DNA of 64,000 bases from CAWCLK01 sp963796225 (GCA_963796225.1 CAWCLK010000009.1:1-64000); one strand, 5' to 3'. Numbered from the stretch's first letter, positions 1 through 9,672 are shown. Notes: generated from the sequence alone by a model not told the origin. Translations and numbers: made by a program.

Positions 1-46
1 AGCCACGCCCGCGCCGGTGACGGCACAGGACCGAATCCGCCCCGGA

Positions 47-511
47 TCAACCGGCCGCGCGCACGCGGTGCGACAGGATCGGACGGCCGAGGTACCGGCA
101 CCCGACGGGCACGTCCCCGACGACGCGCCACTCGAGCGCCCAGGCCGCCGCCGCCTCGGTGATCTCGTCGACGTCGACGTCCCCGGCGACGTAGCCGCGC
201 AGCAGCCCGACGAAGTCCCGCGAGAGCACGGGCAGGGTCACGTCCACCACGTGGGCGTCGACCACCGCCCACACGTGGTCGAGCTCGGCGCCACCGACGT
301 CGAGCCCACCGCGGGCGATGTGCCCCCGCAGCCCGACCTCCTCGGCCACGGCCAGCGCGCGGCGGGCCGCGTCACGCACGTCCCCGGGCCCGAACGGGCG
401 TCGCCGGTGCTCCCGGGCCAGGCCCGCACGCAGGCGAGCCGCCGAGGCCGCGGGCAGTCGGCGTTGACGCGGCTGGAGCGGTCCGGCGACCTGGAGGTTC
501 ATGACGTGCAT
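47..511 (-). CDS. hypothetical protein, 154 aa
   Basis: No family is recognised. The start at 511 was chosen because GAGGAG lies 4 nt upstream, and the same frame further upstream has the Arg/Pro/Gly-rich composition of an antisense frame. The protein is soluble-looking with no signal peptide. It has an Arg/Ala-rich N-terminal third and a middle with alternating hydrophobic residues (HVWAVVDAHVVDVTLPVL) that suggests beta strands. It is transcribed away from the subtilase at 619, with a 107-bp gap between them. That it is a gene at all rests on the start signal and composition. Confidence 0.55.
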   Translation of the reverse strand: MHVMNLQVAGPLQPRQRRLPAASAARLRAGLAREHRRRPFGPGDVRDAARRALAVAEEVGLRGHIARGGLDVGGAELDHVWAVVDAHVVDVTLPVLSRDFVGLLRGYVAGDVDVDEITEAAAAWALEWRVVGDVPVGCRYLGRPILSHRVRAAG

Positions 512-618
512 CGAACTCCTCGACGACCCCCCTGTCGGCGAGCCATCGTTGCTCTTGACGATAGCCTCGCGGCGCCGACACGCCGACGAGGCCGGCCTGG
601 CCGTTGGGGGAACCCCGC

Positions 619-3488
619 ATGATCGTCCGCCGCCTGGCCGCCCTGATCTCGGCGGTCGCGCTGGTGGCCGTTCCGGCCATCGCGACGGCCGCCCCGGGCC
701 GCGCCACCGCCCCGTCCTTGCCCCCGGCGGCCTACGTCCACGCCCGCATGCCGTTGACGGCTCCCGCGACATCGGGGCGTCACCCCGCCACGGCCGACGG
801 CGCGGGGCGCACGACGGCGGCCCCCTCGCGACTGCCGACGGCGATCGGCGCCTCGTTGTACGTGGACGACTGCCGCGGGACGCAGGGCGACGCGGTGGAC
901 CTGCGCCGTACGTCCATGGCCATGTCCGGCGACCGCGCCACGGTGCAGTTCACCCTGCGCGCCTGTGTCGACTCGCCGTCGCTCGACGCCCTGACCGGCC
1001 AACGGCTCGCCTGGCAGGTCACACCAACGCGCAGTCGGACCCACTCCGGTCATCGACGGTGATCGTCGACCACGGGGCCGACGGCTGGCACGTGGACGTC
1101 GTCCACAAGGTCGGCCGCAAAGTCAGCCGCGACGTCGACCCCGCCGGCACCGCGGCTGGCGTGCACGAGCCGGTGGCGAACGTGCTCGAACTCGTGGTCG
1201 ACGTGCCGGAGAACCTGCTCGAGATCTCGTCCAGCTGCAGCCCCACGATCTCGATCGGATGCGTCACGCTCGAGGTCGGCTCCTTCGCCAGCGGAGCCAG
1301 CGGCGCCGGCGACACCCTGCCGAACACGGACGCCCCGCTGCCGGTGTGGCCCAGCTCCTGCCGCCCCGACATCGACCCGACGGTCGCGGGCCACGTGCGC
1401 CTCACCACCACGTCCACGGCGACGGCCCGGTCGGTCGCCTCCGTCCTGACCGACGCCGGCTACCGCGCCGCGGCCTACGACCGCGCCCCGCACGTGGACG
1501 TGCCCGTCGGGGCGTCCGGCGAGGTCCGGGACGCCCTGCTGGCCCGCGAGGACGTGGTGGCGGTCACGACCGTGGCCACGCGTCGCCCCGCCGCCGTGGA
1601 GCCGGACGACACTCGGTGGGACGACCAGTGGTACCTGCGGCGCATCGGCATGCCGCAGGCCTGGGAGCGCCGCACCGGCTCGTCGCTGGGGATCGCCATC
1701 GTCGACAACGGCGTGGCCGCCGACCGGCCCGACCTGCGCGGCAGGGTCGGGCGGGGCTACGACGCCCTGACGGGGTCCACCCTCGATCCCGGCGTCCACT
1801 CCGACCTCGGTGGGCACGGCACCGCCGTGGCCGGGCTCGCCGCCGCCGCCGGGGACGACGGAGCCGGCATGGCCGGCGTCGACTGGGGTGCCCGGATCCA
1901 GCCCGTCCGCGTGTTCGACCACGAGGGCTGCTTCGTGTCCGAGCCGGCCTACCTCGACGCCCTGGACTGGGTCGCCACGGAGGCGAAGGCGGGGCGGGTG
2001 CGGGTGGCCAACTTCTCCCTGGGCGGCAGTGCCATACCGGGCGAGCAGGAGGCCATCGAGCAGATCGTCGCGAACGGCGCCGTGGTCGTGGCCGCCATGG
2101 GCAACAACGGGGACACCGTCGGCGCCGCGCCGTCCTTCCCGGCGGCCCTGCCCGAGGTGATCGCCGTCGGGGCCACCGGACCCGACGACCAGCTCGCCGG
2201 GTACTCCAACCACGGACGCCACGTGGACGTGGTGGCGCCGGGCGGCGACCAGAGCGGACGGCTCGCGGGTGACCTGCTGACGCTGGCCGACCCCGTGGCG
2301 GTCGGCACCCACTCCCCCTTCGCGCCGCTGGCCGGGACCTCGTTCTCGACGCCGCTCGTGTCGGGGCTCGCGGCGCTGTACGTGGCCGAGCACGATGGCG
2401 CCACGCCCGCCGACGTGGCGCGAGCGCTGGTCACCACCGCCCACGACCTGGGCGACGACGGACGCCTGGCCGGCTACGACATCGGCTACGGGTTCGGGCT
2501 GGTGGACGCAGCCGCCATGCTGGCCCACCCCACGGGGACGAGGCTGGTCCGAGCGGCCGGCGACGACCGCTACGCCACGGCGGCCGAAGGCTCCCGACTG
2601 GCGTTCACGGACCCCTCCCTGGTCGACGTGGTCCTGCTGGCCACCGGCGAGAACTACCCCGACGCGCTCGCCGGGGGCCCCCTGGCCGCGCGCGAGCACG
2701 CCCCGCTGCTGCTCACCCCGCACGACCGCCTGGACCCGGCGACCGCCCAGGAGCTGGCGCGGCTGGCCCCGAGCCGGGTGCTGCTGCTCGGCGGACCGTC
2801 AGCGCTGTCGGACACGGTCGTCCAGCAGCTCGCCGCCCGCGGGTTCGAGGTCGACCGCGCATCGGGCGCCGACCGCTACGAGACCGCCGCGACGATCGCG
2901 CTCGGCCGGCCGGGCAGCACCTGGCGGGCGTGGAACTCGGCGGGCGTGGTCTACCTGGCCACCGGCGAGAACTTCCCGGACGCGCTGCCCGGCGGCGCGG
3001 CCGCCGCGGCCAACAACGCCCCGCTGCTGCTCACCGCCCGTTACCAGCTCCCCGACCCGACCCTGTCCGCGCTGCAGGCGCTGCGCCCCAGCCAGGTCGT
3101 GGTCCTGGGTGGACCCTCCGCGGTCGACGACGGCGTCGTCGCGCAGGTCCAGGCCCTGGGCATCCCGGTGGCCAGGGCCGCGGGGCAGAGCCGCTACGAG
3201 ACCGCGATCGCCGCCATCTGTCCGCGGGACGCCCCCTCGGTGTGCCGGATCGACACGCGGTTCGCCGTGGTCACGACGGGCGAGGGCTTCGCCGATGCGC
3301 TGGGGGGCACGGCCGTGGCCGCGGCCCTGCGCGCCCCGCTGATCCTGGTGCCCCGGACCGGCAAGGTCCCGCCGGTGGTCGCCAGCAACCTCGAGATCAT
3401 CGCCCCGGAGCAGATGGTCGTGCTGGGAGGGACGATCCCGGTCCCACCGGACATGGCCAGCCAGGTGCGGCAGCTGGCGGTCAGGTAG
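619..3488 (+). CDS. Secreted subtilisin-like protease (S8) with three cell-wall-binding type 2 repeats; one frameshift
   Basis: An exported serine endopeptidase expected to sit in the cell wall. From the ATG at 619 a signal peptide runs to about residue 25 (ending AIATAA). The S8 triad is visible as Asp in IVDNG (codon 1704), His in GGHGTAVAG (codon 1815) and Ser in GTSFSTPLVSG (codon 2340), with the oxyanion Asn in MGNNGD (about 2102). From about 2540 to the end come three repeats with RxxGxDRYxTA, a second aromatic/PDALAG block and VLGGPSA, the pattern of cell-wall-binding repeat 2 (PF04122). The frame changes once near 1020: signal and N-domain are in one frame, catalytic and repeat parts in another, consistent with one missing base. 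The 3' end overlaps the convergent methyltransferase by 8 bp. Confidence 0.88.
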
Positions 3489-4230
3489 CGAACCGGGCCA
3501 GGACGTGCCAGGCACCGTCGTCGGCCTCGGGCTGGCTGCGCCCGGGTTCGGCACCCCACGCCTCGACGACCTCGAGCCCGTTGGCCTCGAGGAGGAGCGA
3601 CAGCTCGACGGGGAAGACGGCCGCGGCGTCGAGCTCGTCCTCGATCCGTTCGCCGTCGTCGAAGCGGTAGGCCAGCCGGGCCCGGGCCTGCTGGTGCCAG
3701 ACGTCGGTCGCCCGGTGCCGGGCGTCGAGCCGGACGCGGGTGCCGTCCGAGCCCTCGATGGTCCCGCGGGACCGGCCGCCGGCGAGCAGCCACAGGGGGT
3801 TGAGCAGGGCGAAGGCCACGCAGCCGTCGGGGCGGCAGTGGGCCGCTGCGGCGGCCACGGTGGCCCGGCGCCCCGCCAGCGTCGGGACCTCGTTGAGCAA
3901 CGACACCGGCAGTGCGACCACGCCGAAGGTGTCCCCGAGGTCGAGGGTGGTCACGTCCGCGACGACGCCGGTCACCGGGTGCGGGGCGTCGGCGCACCGG
4001 TCACGCAGCCGGGCGATCGCGGTGGCGTCGTGGTCGACCGCCACCACGTCGGCGTGATCGGCCAGCGAGCGCGTCAGGCGCCCCGTCCCGGCGCCCAGCT
4101 CGAGCACCCGACCGTCGGGTGAGCCGTCCGCCAGCCGGCACCACCAGTCGACGTCGTCGGTGACCGGCAGGCGGTCGTAGAGGTGGGCGCGGGGCGACAG
4201 TGCCGGGCGGTCCGGATCGGGAGCGGTCAC
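3481..4230 (-). CDS. Class I SAM-dependent methyltransferase
   Basis: A 249-residue methyltransferase of unknown substrate. Motif I of the Rossmann fold is VLELGAGTGRLT, followed by an acidic residue after the second strand (VVAVDHDAT) and a motif II/III region (DTFGVVALPVSLLNEVP). The GTG start at 4230 is preferred because it overlaps the recD2 stop as GTGA, a coupling used repeatedly in this window; upstream residues in the same frame have antisense composition. It is the last gene of a three-gene minus-strand unit (helical repeat protein, recD2, methyltransferase). A similar methyltransferase (38112-38904) follows hisF. Confidence 0.85.
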   Translation of the reverse strand: MTAPDPDRPALSPRAHLYDRLPVTDDVDWWCRLADGSPDGRVLELGAGTGRLTRSLADHADVVAVDHDATAIARLRDRCADAPHPVTGVVADVTTLDLGDTFGVVALPVSLLNEVPTLAGRRATVAAAAAHCRPDGCVAFALLNPLWLLAGGRSRGTIEGSDGTRVRLDARHRATDVWHQQARARLAYRFDDGERIEDELDAAAVFPVELSLLLEANGLEVVEAWGAEPGRSQPEADDGAWHVLARFAT

Positions 4231-6443
4231 GACGGTGTCGCACCCGCCGGGGCCGCGGCGGCGGGGTCGGGGCCCAGGCCGTCGAGCTGGCGCAGCCGCC
4301 AGGCCAGCCCCGTCTGGCGGTTCGAGGGCCGGTCGTGGCGGGCCGCGTCGCGCACGGCCTCGGCCTGGCCGACGACGATCAGCGCCCGCTGCGCGCGGGT
4401 CACGGCGGTGTAGACGAGGTTGCGCCACAGCATGGCGCGGTGGCTGCGGTCGGCGACCAGCACGACGACCGGCCACTCGCCGCCCTGGGACTTGTGCACG
4501 GTGATGGCCCAGGCCAGCGTCAGGTCGCGCGCCTGGTCGCGGTCGTAGCGGACCTCGCCGCGGGGGAAGGCCACCCGCAGGCCCTTGCGGGTGACATCGA
4601 CGACCTCGCCCACGTCACCGTTCGAGACCTCGAGGTCGGCGTCGTTGCGGGTCTGCATCACACGGTCGCCCACCTGCAGGCCGTGCACGTCGGGTTGTCC
4701 CGTGTCGGGGTTGAGGCGCGCCTTCAGGGCGGCGTTCAGCGCGTGGACGCCGCAGGGGCCCCGGTAGACGGGGGCGACCACCTGGATGTCGGTCACGTCC
4801 ACGTCGAAGTAGGCGGGCGCGCGGTCGGCGACGGCGTCGACCACGCGCGGGGTGATGCCCTCGCGCGCGCGTTCCTCCCCCATGAACACGTCGCCGTCGA
4901 TGGGAGGCAGCTCGCCGACGGTGCCCGTGTTCACCGCCTGTGCGAGGGTCACGATGCGCGAGGCGGCGGCCTGGCGGTGGATCTCGGTCAGGTGCGTGAC
5001 GGGCAGGACATCGGCGCGCACGAGGTCGCGCAGGACGTCGCCCGGGCCGACCGAGGGCAGCTGGTCCGGGTCGCCGACCAGGACCAGGTGCGCCCCGTCC
5101 TCGACGGCCGACACGAGCGACCGGGCCAGGGCCGTGTCGCACATGGAGACCTCGTCGCAGACGACCAGGTCGTGGGGCAGCCGTTCGTCCCGTCCGTACC
5201 GGAACACGAACCCGCCGGAGGGCATGGGACGCGCCTCGAGCAGGCGGTGCACGGTCGTGGCGGGGTGCCCGACGAGCTCCTCGATCCGCTTGGCCGCCCG
5301 CCCCGTCGGCGCGCACAGGGCGATGTTCGCGTCCGCGTCGAGGGCCAGGCGGACGATCTCCTGGATGGTGCGGGTCTTGCCCGTGCCCGGACCGCCGGTG
5401 AGGATGCTGACGGTCTGGTCCAGCGCCCCGTGCACGGCGGCGCGCTGGCCCTCGGTGAGCTCGTCGTCGAGGTCGGCGTCGGTCGTGGACAGCCGGGGGG
5501 TCGCGTCGCGCAGGCGGGCGAGCTCGTCGGCCAGGCCCCGTTCGGCCCGCATGGCGGCGGGGGTCGAGACCACGGTGCCCGGCGTGGGGTCGGTGCCCAG
5601 CGCGAGGCCGGTCACGACCTCGTCCTCGGCCAGCACGCCGGTCGCGACGGCCCGGTCCACGCCCTCGGCGGCCAGCACGACGTCGACCTGCAGCACCCGG
5701 GCCGCGGCGGCGACGGCGTCGGCCCGGGCGAGGACCTGGTGGCCGTCCTGGCGGCGGGCGGCTCGCACGGCGGCCAGGGCCCCGGCCGCCAGGCGCCGCG
5801 GATCGGTGGTGGTGATGCCGAGCTGGCGGGCCAGTGCGTCCGCCTGGGCGAAGCCGGCCCGCTCGACGTCGAGCAGGGCGTAGGGGTCCTCGCGCAGCAC
5901 GTCGGCCGCGTCGGTGCCGAAGTGCCCGTGGGCGGCACGCACCACGTCGGAGGGCACCTTCGCAGCGGCGAGCAGCTCGTGCAGCCGTGCGAAGGACGCC
6001 CCCTCGGCCCAGGCGGCCCGGAGGCGGTCGACCACGTCCTCGTCCAGCCGGGCCTCGACCGTCAGGCGCTCGGGCTCGCGCTCGATCACGTCACCGGCAC
6101 GCGCCCCGAAGGTGGTCAGCAGCCGCTCGACCGCGGCCGCCGGCACGTCCTCGAACCGTTCGGAGGTGAGGAACGTGCGCAGCCCCGCGACGGTCGAGGG
6201 CGTCACCTGCTCGTAGAAGACCGCCTCGAAGGTGTCGCCGTACCGTGGGTGCTCGGTCCACCGACCGACCACCCGTACGGACTGGCCCTCGACGAGGTCG
6301 GCCAGCGGCCCCACGCAGCGCGCCCCCTCGCGGCCGTCCTCGGGGGCGAGCTCGACGACCCCGAAGCCGGTGCGGTCGTCGGTGTAGAGGACCCCGAGCA
6401 CCTCGCCGACGAGCTCGTCGTCGCCGAAGAGCCCCGAGGTCAT
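4227..6443 (-). CDS. recD2: RecD2-type ATP-dependent DNA helicase
   Basis: A superfamily 1B 5'-3' DNA helicase of the RecBCD-independent RecD2 type. The 738-residue protein has an N-terminal OB-like segment (GEVLGVLYTDDRTGFGVVEL), a helix-hairpin-helix-rich region, Walker A GGPGTGKT, Q-like motif AVHGALDQTVS, DEVSM (motif II), VGDPDQLPSVGPG (motif III) and the C-terminal TVHKSQGGEWPVVVL and YTAVTRAQ motifs. The length fits RecD2. The ATG at 6443 overlaps the stop of the upstream gene as ATGA. RecD2 proteins in other bacteria are tied to DNA repair and replication restart; no RecBC genes are seen here. Confidence 0.93.
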   Translation of the reverse strand: MTSGLFGDDELVGEVLGVLYTDDRTGFGVVELAPEDGREGARCVGPLADLVEGQSVRVVGRWTEHPRYGDTFEAVFYEQVTPSTVAGLRTFLTSERFEDVPAAAVERLLTTFGARAGDVIEREPERLTVEARLDEDVVDRLRAAWAEGASFARLHELLAAAKVPSDVVRAAHGHFGTDAADVLREDPYALLDVERAGFAQADALARQLGITTTDPRRLAAGALAAVRAARRQDGHQVLARADAVAAAARVLQVDVVLAAEGVDRAVATGVLAEDEVVTGLALGTDPTPGTVVSTPAAMRAERGLADELARLRDATPRLSTTDADLDDELTEGQRAAVHGALDQTVSILTGGPGTGKTRTIQEIVRLALDADANIALCAPTGRAAKRIEELVGHPATTVHRLLEARPMPSGGFVFRYGRDERLPHDLVVCDEVSMCDTALARSLVSAVEDGAHLVLVGDPDQLPSVGPGDVLRDLVRADVLPVTHLTEIHRQAAASRIVTLAQAVNTGTVGELPPIDGDVFMGEERAREGITPRVVDAVADRAPAYFDVDVTDIQVVAPVYRGPCGVHALNAALKARLNPDTGQPDVHGLQVGDRVMQTRNDADLEVSNGDVGEVVDVTRKGLRVAFPRGEVRYDRDQARDLTLAWAITVHKSQGGEWPVVVLVADRSHRAMLWRNLVYTAVTRAQRALIVVGQAEAVRDAARHDRPSNRQTGLAWRLRQLDGLGPDPAAAAPAGATPS

Positions 6444-7102
6444 CCGTCGGCCCGGGCGGCCGTGTCCGGGTCCTGCACGGCCTGCGGTGCGGCCGCCGGC
6501 TGCCACGGCTGCTGGTCATGGGCGTGCTCGTCGCGGCGGGTGGCGCCGCACACCGCGTAGCCCGCGGCCGCACCGGCCGCGAAGCCACCGGTGAACCACA
6601 GGGCCGCCCGGCGGCGGTTGCGCCGACGTCCGGTGCGGGACGGCGGCTCGACGTTGGCGACCTCCGCGGAGCGGTCGGCGAGACGACCCAGCAGGACCGC
6701 GACCGTCCCCAGCACGCGTGCGCCGAGGCCCGGCAGGAGCGCGACGAGACGCACCAGCAGGCGCAGCAGCGACCCGAGCCCCCGCCGCGCCTGGGCCAGC
6801 GCGGGGCGGGAGGCCTCGCGCGCCTGCGCGATGCGCGGTTCCGCCACCTCGCGGGCCTTCGCGATCCGGGGTTCGGCCGCCTCACGGGCCTGCGCGATGC
6901 GCGGCTCCGCCACCTCACGGACCTTCGCGATGCGCGGTTCGGCGGCCTCTCGGGCCTTCGCGATCCGCGGTTCGGCGGTCTCTCGGGCCCACTCGGCGGC
7001 ATCCGTGGCACGCTCGAACGCCTCGGTCGAGACCTCGCGGGCGCGGTCGAGCGCCTCGGCCGCGGGGTCGCTGCGGCGACGCGAACGGGTGAGCAGGGCC
7101 AT
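6440..7102 (-). CDS. Apolipoprotein-like 11-residue repeat protein with C-terminal membrane segment
   Basis: A 220-residue protein of unknown role. Residues 43-97 are five perfect-length 11-residue repeats of the form AEPRIA(K/Q)xRE(A/V), which would form an amphipathic helix. This is followed by a Leu/Val-rich stretch (residues about 108-140, LLRLLVRLVALLPGLGARVLG) and a Gly/Ala hydrophobic segment near 170-185 (LWFTGGFAAGAAAGYAV). It resembles apolipoprotein or LEA-like helical proteins and may coat or bend membrane. It starts the recD2 unit, with an ATGA overlap to recD2. The coiled-coil gene at 9940 has a related style of charged helical repeat. Confidence 0.75.
   Translation of the reverse strand: MALLTRSRRRSDPAAEALDRAREVSTEAFERATDAAEWARETAEPRIAKAREAAEPRIAKVREVAEPRIAQAREAAEPRIAKAREVAEPRIAQAREASRPALAQARRGLGSLLRLLVRLVALLPGLGARVLGTVAVLLGRLADRSAEVANVEPPSRTGRRRNRRRAALWFTGGFAAGAAAGYAVCGATRRDEHAHDQQPWQPAAAPQAVQDPDTAARADG
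6812..6976 (-). repeat. Five tandem 33-bp units coding AEPRIA(K/Q)xRE repeats
   Basis: Five in-frame copies of a 33-bp unit, differing at a few positions (Lys/Gln at residue 7 and Ala/Val at residue 11). The near-identity at DNA level indicates recent expansion by slippage or unequal crossing over; copy number could vary between strains. Confidence 0.85.
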
Positions 7103-7237
7103 CGGATACTCCTCGGGGCGGTCGCCGCCAACCTACCGGTGGGCGGTGACAGCAGGCCACGACCTGTGGACCCCTGTCCCCATCCACCTGTCGCGCGGTC
7201 AGGGGCGTCACGGGTGGGCCGTACGCTGCCGCGCACC

Positions 7238-8053
7238 ATGCTCGTGACCACCGTTCGCCTCGCCATCGCCGGATGGGTGCTCGTGGCGTTGGGTCGCGCC
7301 TCGCGGGGCGCCTGGGCCCACCGCCGCCTCATCGTCACGATCTGGTCGCGGGTCCGGCTGGCCCACCTCGTGGGGGGCGTCGCGCTGCTCGTCGCCGTCG
7401 TGACGCTCGCCAGCCTGCTGATCGCCTGGGTGCCCGGCCTGGACCTCGGCCTCGGCACGCTGCTCGGCACCTCGTCCAACGCGGTGTTCACCCCGCTCGA
7501 GGAGGCCGTGGCCCGCACCGGACCCTCCCCCGCCGGGGCCGTCGACTGGCCGCTGCTGCTGCTCTCGTCGGCGTTCCTGCTCCCCCTGGCGACGCTGCTG
7601 CCCTGGCTCGCCTTCGTGGAGGAGGAGGTGTTCCGAGCCGGGCTCGAGGACGCCTCGGTGCTCCGCGAGCTGGGCGCGGCGCTGCTGTTCGGGATGGCCC
7701 ACCTGGTCATGCTGGTGCCGGTCGGCGCGGCACTGGCCGTCGGTGGCTGCGGGTGGGTGTACGGGCGGGTGTACCGCGGGGCGTACGCCCGGTCGGACGG
7801 CTCGGAGGTCCCGGGGGCGGCGCTGCGGTCGTTCCGGCCCACCGCGCGCTCGCGGGCGGCCGCCGACCACGCACGCACGCCGCGGGGGGTGCTGGTGGCG
7901 GCCGGCGTCGGCGGTCTCGAGGACCGCACCCCCGAACGACGGCAGGCCGACGCGGTGCTGGCCTCGGCCGTGTGGCACACCACGTTCAACACCATGGTGG
8001 TGCTCGTCGTCTGGACCACCCTGGTCCTCGCGGCCGTCGACACCGGTGCCTGA
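7238..8053 (+). CDS. CPBP-family intramembrane metalloprotease
   Basis: A 271-residue polytopic membrane protein with the CAAX-protease/bacteriocin-processing (CPBP, PF02517) signature: EEEVFRAG (motif 1, the catalytic Glu pair plus Arg), FGMAHL (motif 2 His) and WHTTFN (motif 3 His/Asn). Hydrophobic segments are at about residues 40-68, 103-130 and 150-168, and the C-terminal one follows motif 3. Substrate unknown; family members process prenylated or signal proteins or confer self-immunity. The ATG at 7238 follows a TACGCT element (7222-7227) by 10 nt, so the mRNA may have almost no leader. It diverges from the recD2 unit. Confidence 0.85.
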   Translation: MLVTTVRLAIAGWVLVALGRASRGAWAHRRLIVTIWSRVRLAHLVGGVALLVAVVTLASLLIAWVPGLDLGLGTLLGTSSNAVFTPLEEAVARTGPSPAGAVDWPLLLLSSAFLLPLATLLPWLAFVEEEVFRAGLEDASVLRELGAALLFGMAHLVMLVPVGAALAVGGCGWVYGRVYRGAYARSDGSEVPGAALRSFRPTARSRAAADHARTPRGVLVAAGVGGLEDRTPERRQADAVLASAVWHTTFNTMVVLVVWTTLVLAAVDTGA

Positions 8054-8070
8054 CCCGGCGCGGGCGCGGA

Positions 8071-9066
8071 TCAGGTCGCGTCGGCGGGGTCGGTGACGGA
8101 CCACCGCAGGTCCGTCGAGGCGGCCAACCCGTCGAGCAGCTCCTCGGCGGGGGCCAGCTCGGTGGCGCCGACCGGTCGTCCCGCCGCCGACGCATCGGCC
8201 GTGGCCAGCCGCGGCGCCAGCCACGCGGCCGTCCGGGCCGTGACGTCGTGGCGGTCGTGGCCGTAGGCCCAGCCGCGCGCCAGGGTCCCCGAGGCGGTGG
8301 CGACCTCGACGACCAGCGCCCATCGCTCGCCGGACGTCCCCCGGTCCGGGCCGGGCCGGGCGGCCAGGCGCCCCACCACGCGCCGCCCCCAGTCGAGGCG
8401 CGCGAGGTTCCCCAACCCCTGCAGCACCTCCGCCGACGACGACCGCAGGGCCACGGCGGAGCGCACGGTGCGCAGGGACGGCAGCACGCGGGGCAGGGTG
8501 CGCCAGTGGGTGCCCGGGGCCGCCGCGGCGTGGTGGGGCCCCACGGGCCGCGGGAACCACGCCAGACGGCGTGCCTCCGCGATCCGCTCGGTGCGGGGCG
8601 CCCCGTCGACCAGCGCCCGCATCGGCGCGGCCACGCTGGCCAGCAGGTCCGCCCGCTCGCGCGGGGTGGCCCCCGCGAGCAGGCTCCGCCGTGACGGCAC
8701 CCACGCGGTCACGTCGACCCGATCGGGCTCCACCAGCCCGCGCGCGGCGACGACCGCCAGCGCGTCACCCAGTGCGCTGGCGAAGCCCACGCCGGGCGCC
8801 ACCGGGGCGGGGCCGAGATCGAGATCAGCCGCCACCGCGTGGGTCGCCCCGGTCGGCGCCAGGTCCAGGTAGCCGCCGGCACGCGACCCCGCGCTCGCCC
8901 AGGCCGCGACCACCGCGGGTTCGGACGTGGCGGCGTTGACCACCACGTCGCCGGGCACGACGACGGCAGCCGGGTCCTCGCCACGTCCCACGGGCACCAT
9001 CTCGGGACCGTCGTCGCCGAGGTCGGCGACGATGGCGCGGCCGAGTCGTCCGGTGGCTCCGAGCAC
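8071..9066 (-). CDS. Saccharopine dehydrogenase-like NAD(P)-binding protein
   Basis: A Rossmann-fold oxidoreductase-like protein of about 331 residues, opening with the nucleotide-binding GATGRLGRAIV and a conserved second-strand region (GDVVVNAA). It resembles saccharopine dehydrogenase-family NAD(P)-binding proteins; substrate unknown. GTG at 9066 is the first standard start, but it leaves the first strand incomplete. The codons just upstream read IRLLVLGATG, the expected full strand, and a GGAAGG site (9088-9093) lies 9 nt before an ATC codon at 9078. A non-standard AUC start is therefore plausible. It converges with the CPBP gene, 17 bp apart. Confidence 0.78.
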   Translation of the reverse strand: MLGATGRLGRAIVADLGDDGPEMVPVGRGEDPAAVVVPGDVVVNAATSEPAVVAAWASAGSRAGGYLDLAPTGATHAVAADLDLGPAPVAPGVGFASALGDALAVVAARGLVEPDRVDVTAWVPSRRSLLAGATPRERADLLASVAAPMRALVDGAPRTERIAEARRLAWFPRPVGPHHAAAAPGTHWRTLPRVLPSLRTVRSAVALRSSSAEVLQGLGNLARLDWGRRVVGRLAARPGPDRGTSGERWALVVEVATASGTLARGWAYGHDRHDVTARTAAWLAPRLATADASAAGRPVGATELAPAEELLDGLAASTDLRWSVTDPADAT

Positions 9067-9217
9067 GAGCAGGCGGATCGTCGACGACCTTCCGGGAGGG
9101 GCGAGGGCGTCCGGAGCCTACGCGCGGCTCGATCGGGCGAGGGTCCGTGACTGGGCGGCCGCGGGCTGTCACGATCCCTCCCCCGCACCCGCCCCGCCCT
9201 GATCCGAGGACGCGCGC

Positions 9218-9601
9218 ATGGACCACCACGCCGAGCGCCTCGCCCCGCCACCCGGGGCCGTGCTCGTGCGGGTGCGTGCCGACGGGCCCGAGTGGATCCA
9301 CCGCGTCCCCGCGGTGCCCGGCGGCGAGGTCGTCACCGTCTCGGTCAGCGACGTGGCCCTGCGCGCCGTGCCCAGCGCGGATCTGCTGCGCAGCGGCTAC
9401 CGGATCGTCGGGGTGCACCCCTGGCGCGCGGCGACGGACGGGCACGGGGCGGTGGACCTGCTGGTCCGCGCACGCCTGGCCGACGGCGCCCCCGCCTGGT
9501 GGCAGGACCTGCTGGCCGTGGCCGACCGTGCCTTCGACCTTCGCCTCGGTCCCGTCCAGCGCGTGCTGGGCCAGGAGATCGCCCTCCACCTGACCCACTG
9601 A
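9218..9601 (+). CDS. hypothetical protein, 127 aa
   Basis: No family recognised. An acidic-to-neutral soluble protein with beta-like strands (GAVLVRVRA, EVVTVSVSDVALRAV) followed by a helical C-terminus (WWQDLLAVADRAFDLRLGPVQRVLGQEIALHL). The ATG at 9218 follows a GAGGAC site by 6 nt. It stands alone on the plus strand, diverging from the saccharopine dehydrogenase-like gene. Confidence 0.7.
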   Translation: MDHHAERLAPPPGAVLVRVRADGPEWIHRVPAVPGGEVVTVSVSDVALRAVPSADLLRSGYRIVGVHPWRAATDGHGAVDLLVRARLADGAPAWWQDLLAVADRAFDLRLGPVQRVLGQEIALHLTH

Positions 9602-9609
9602 GGGCCTGT

Positions 9610-9640
9610 ACGATCGTCGCCAGCAAGCGCTTGCGATCGT
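9610..9640. repeat. Inverted repeat with nested GCAAGCGCTTGC palindrome
   Basis: ACGATCG (9610-9616) and CGATCGT (9634-9640) can pair, and between them lies the 12-bp palindrome at 9623-9634. It sits just after the stop at 9601 in a stretch that is AT-richer than its surroundings. It could be a weak terminator or an operator; the related words CGCAAGC (about 9700) and CTTGCTTGC recur towards the promoter at 9758. Confidence 0.4.
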
Positions 9641-9651
9641 GGTGGTCAGAT

Positions 9652-9672
9652 CTGCTAGTTGTCTTCTAGCAG
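9652..9672. repeat. Perfect 7-bp hairpin with 7-nt loop
   Basis: CTGCTAG (9652-9658) and CTAGCAG (9666-9672) flank the loop TTGTCTT. The hairpin is relatively AT-rich for this genome and lies between the stop at 9601 and the promoter at 9758. Its function is unknown: terminator, protein-binding site and part of a small RNA are all open. Confidence 0.45.

Noticed and set aside
4200..6560. Long plus-strand open frames opposite recD2, and similar ones opposite dnaE, trpB, hisD and the M6 protease
   Set aside because: Arg/Gly/His- or Val/Gly/Asp-rich composition without domains; they are antisense shadows expected at this GC content.
6812..6976. CRISPR-like array in the 33-bp repeats
   Set aside because: The units abut without spacers and translate as perfect 11-residue repeats.
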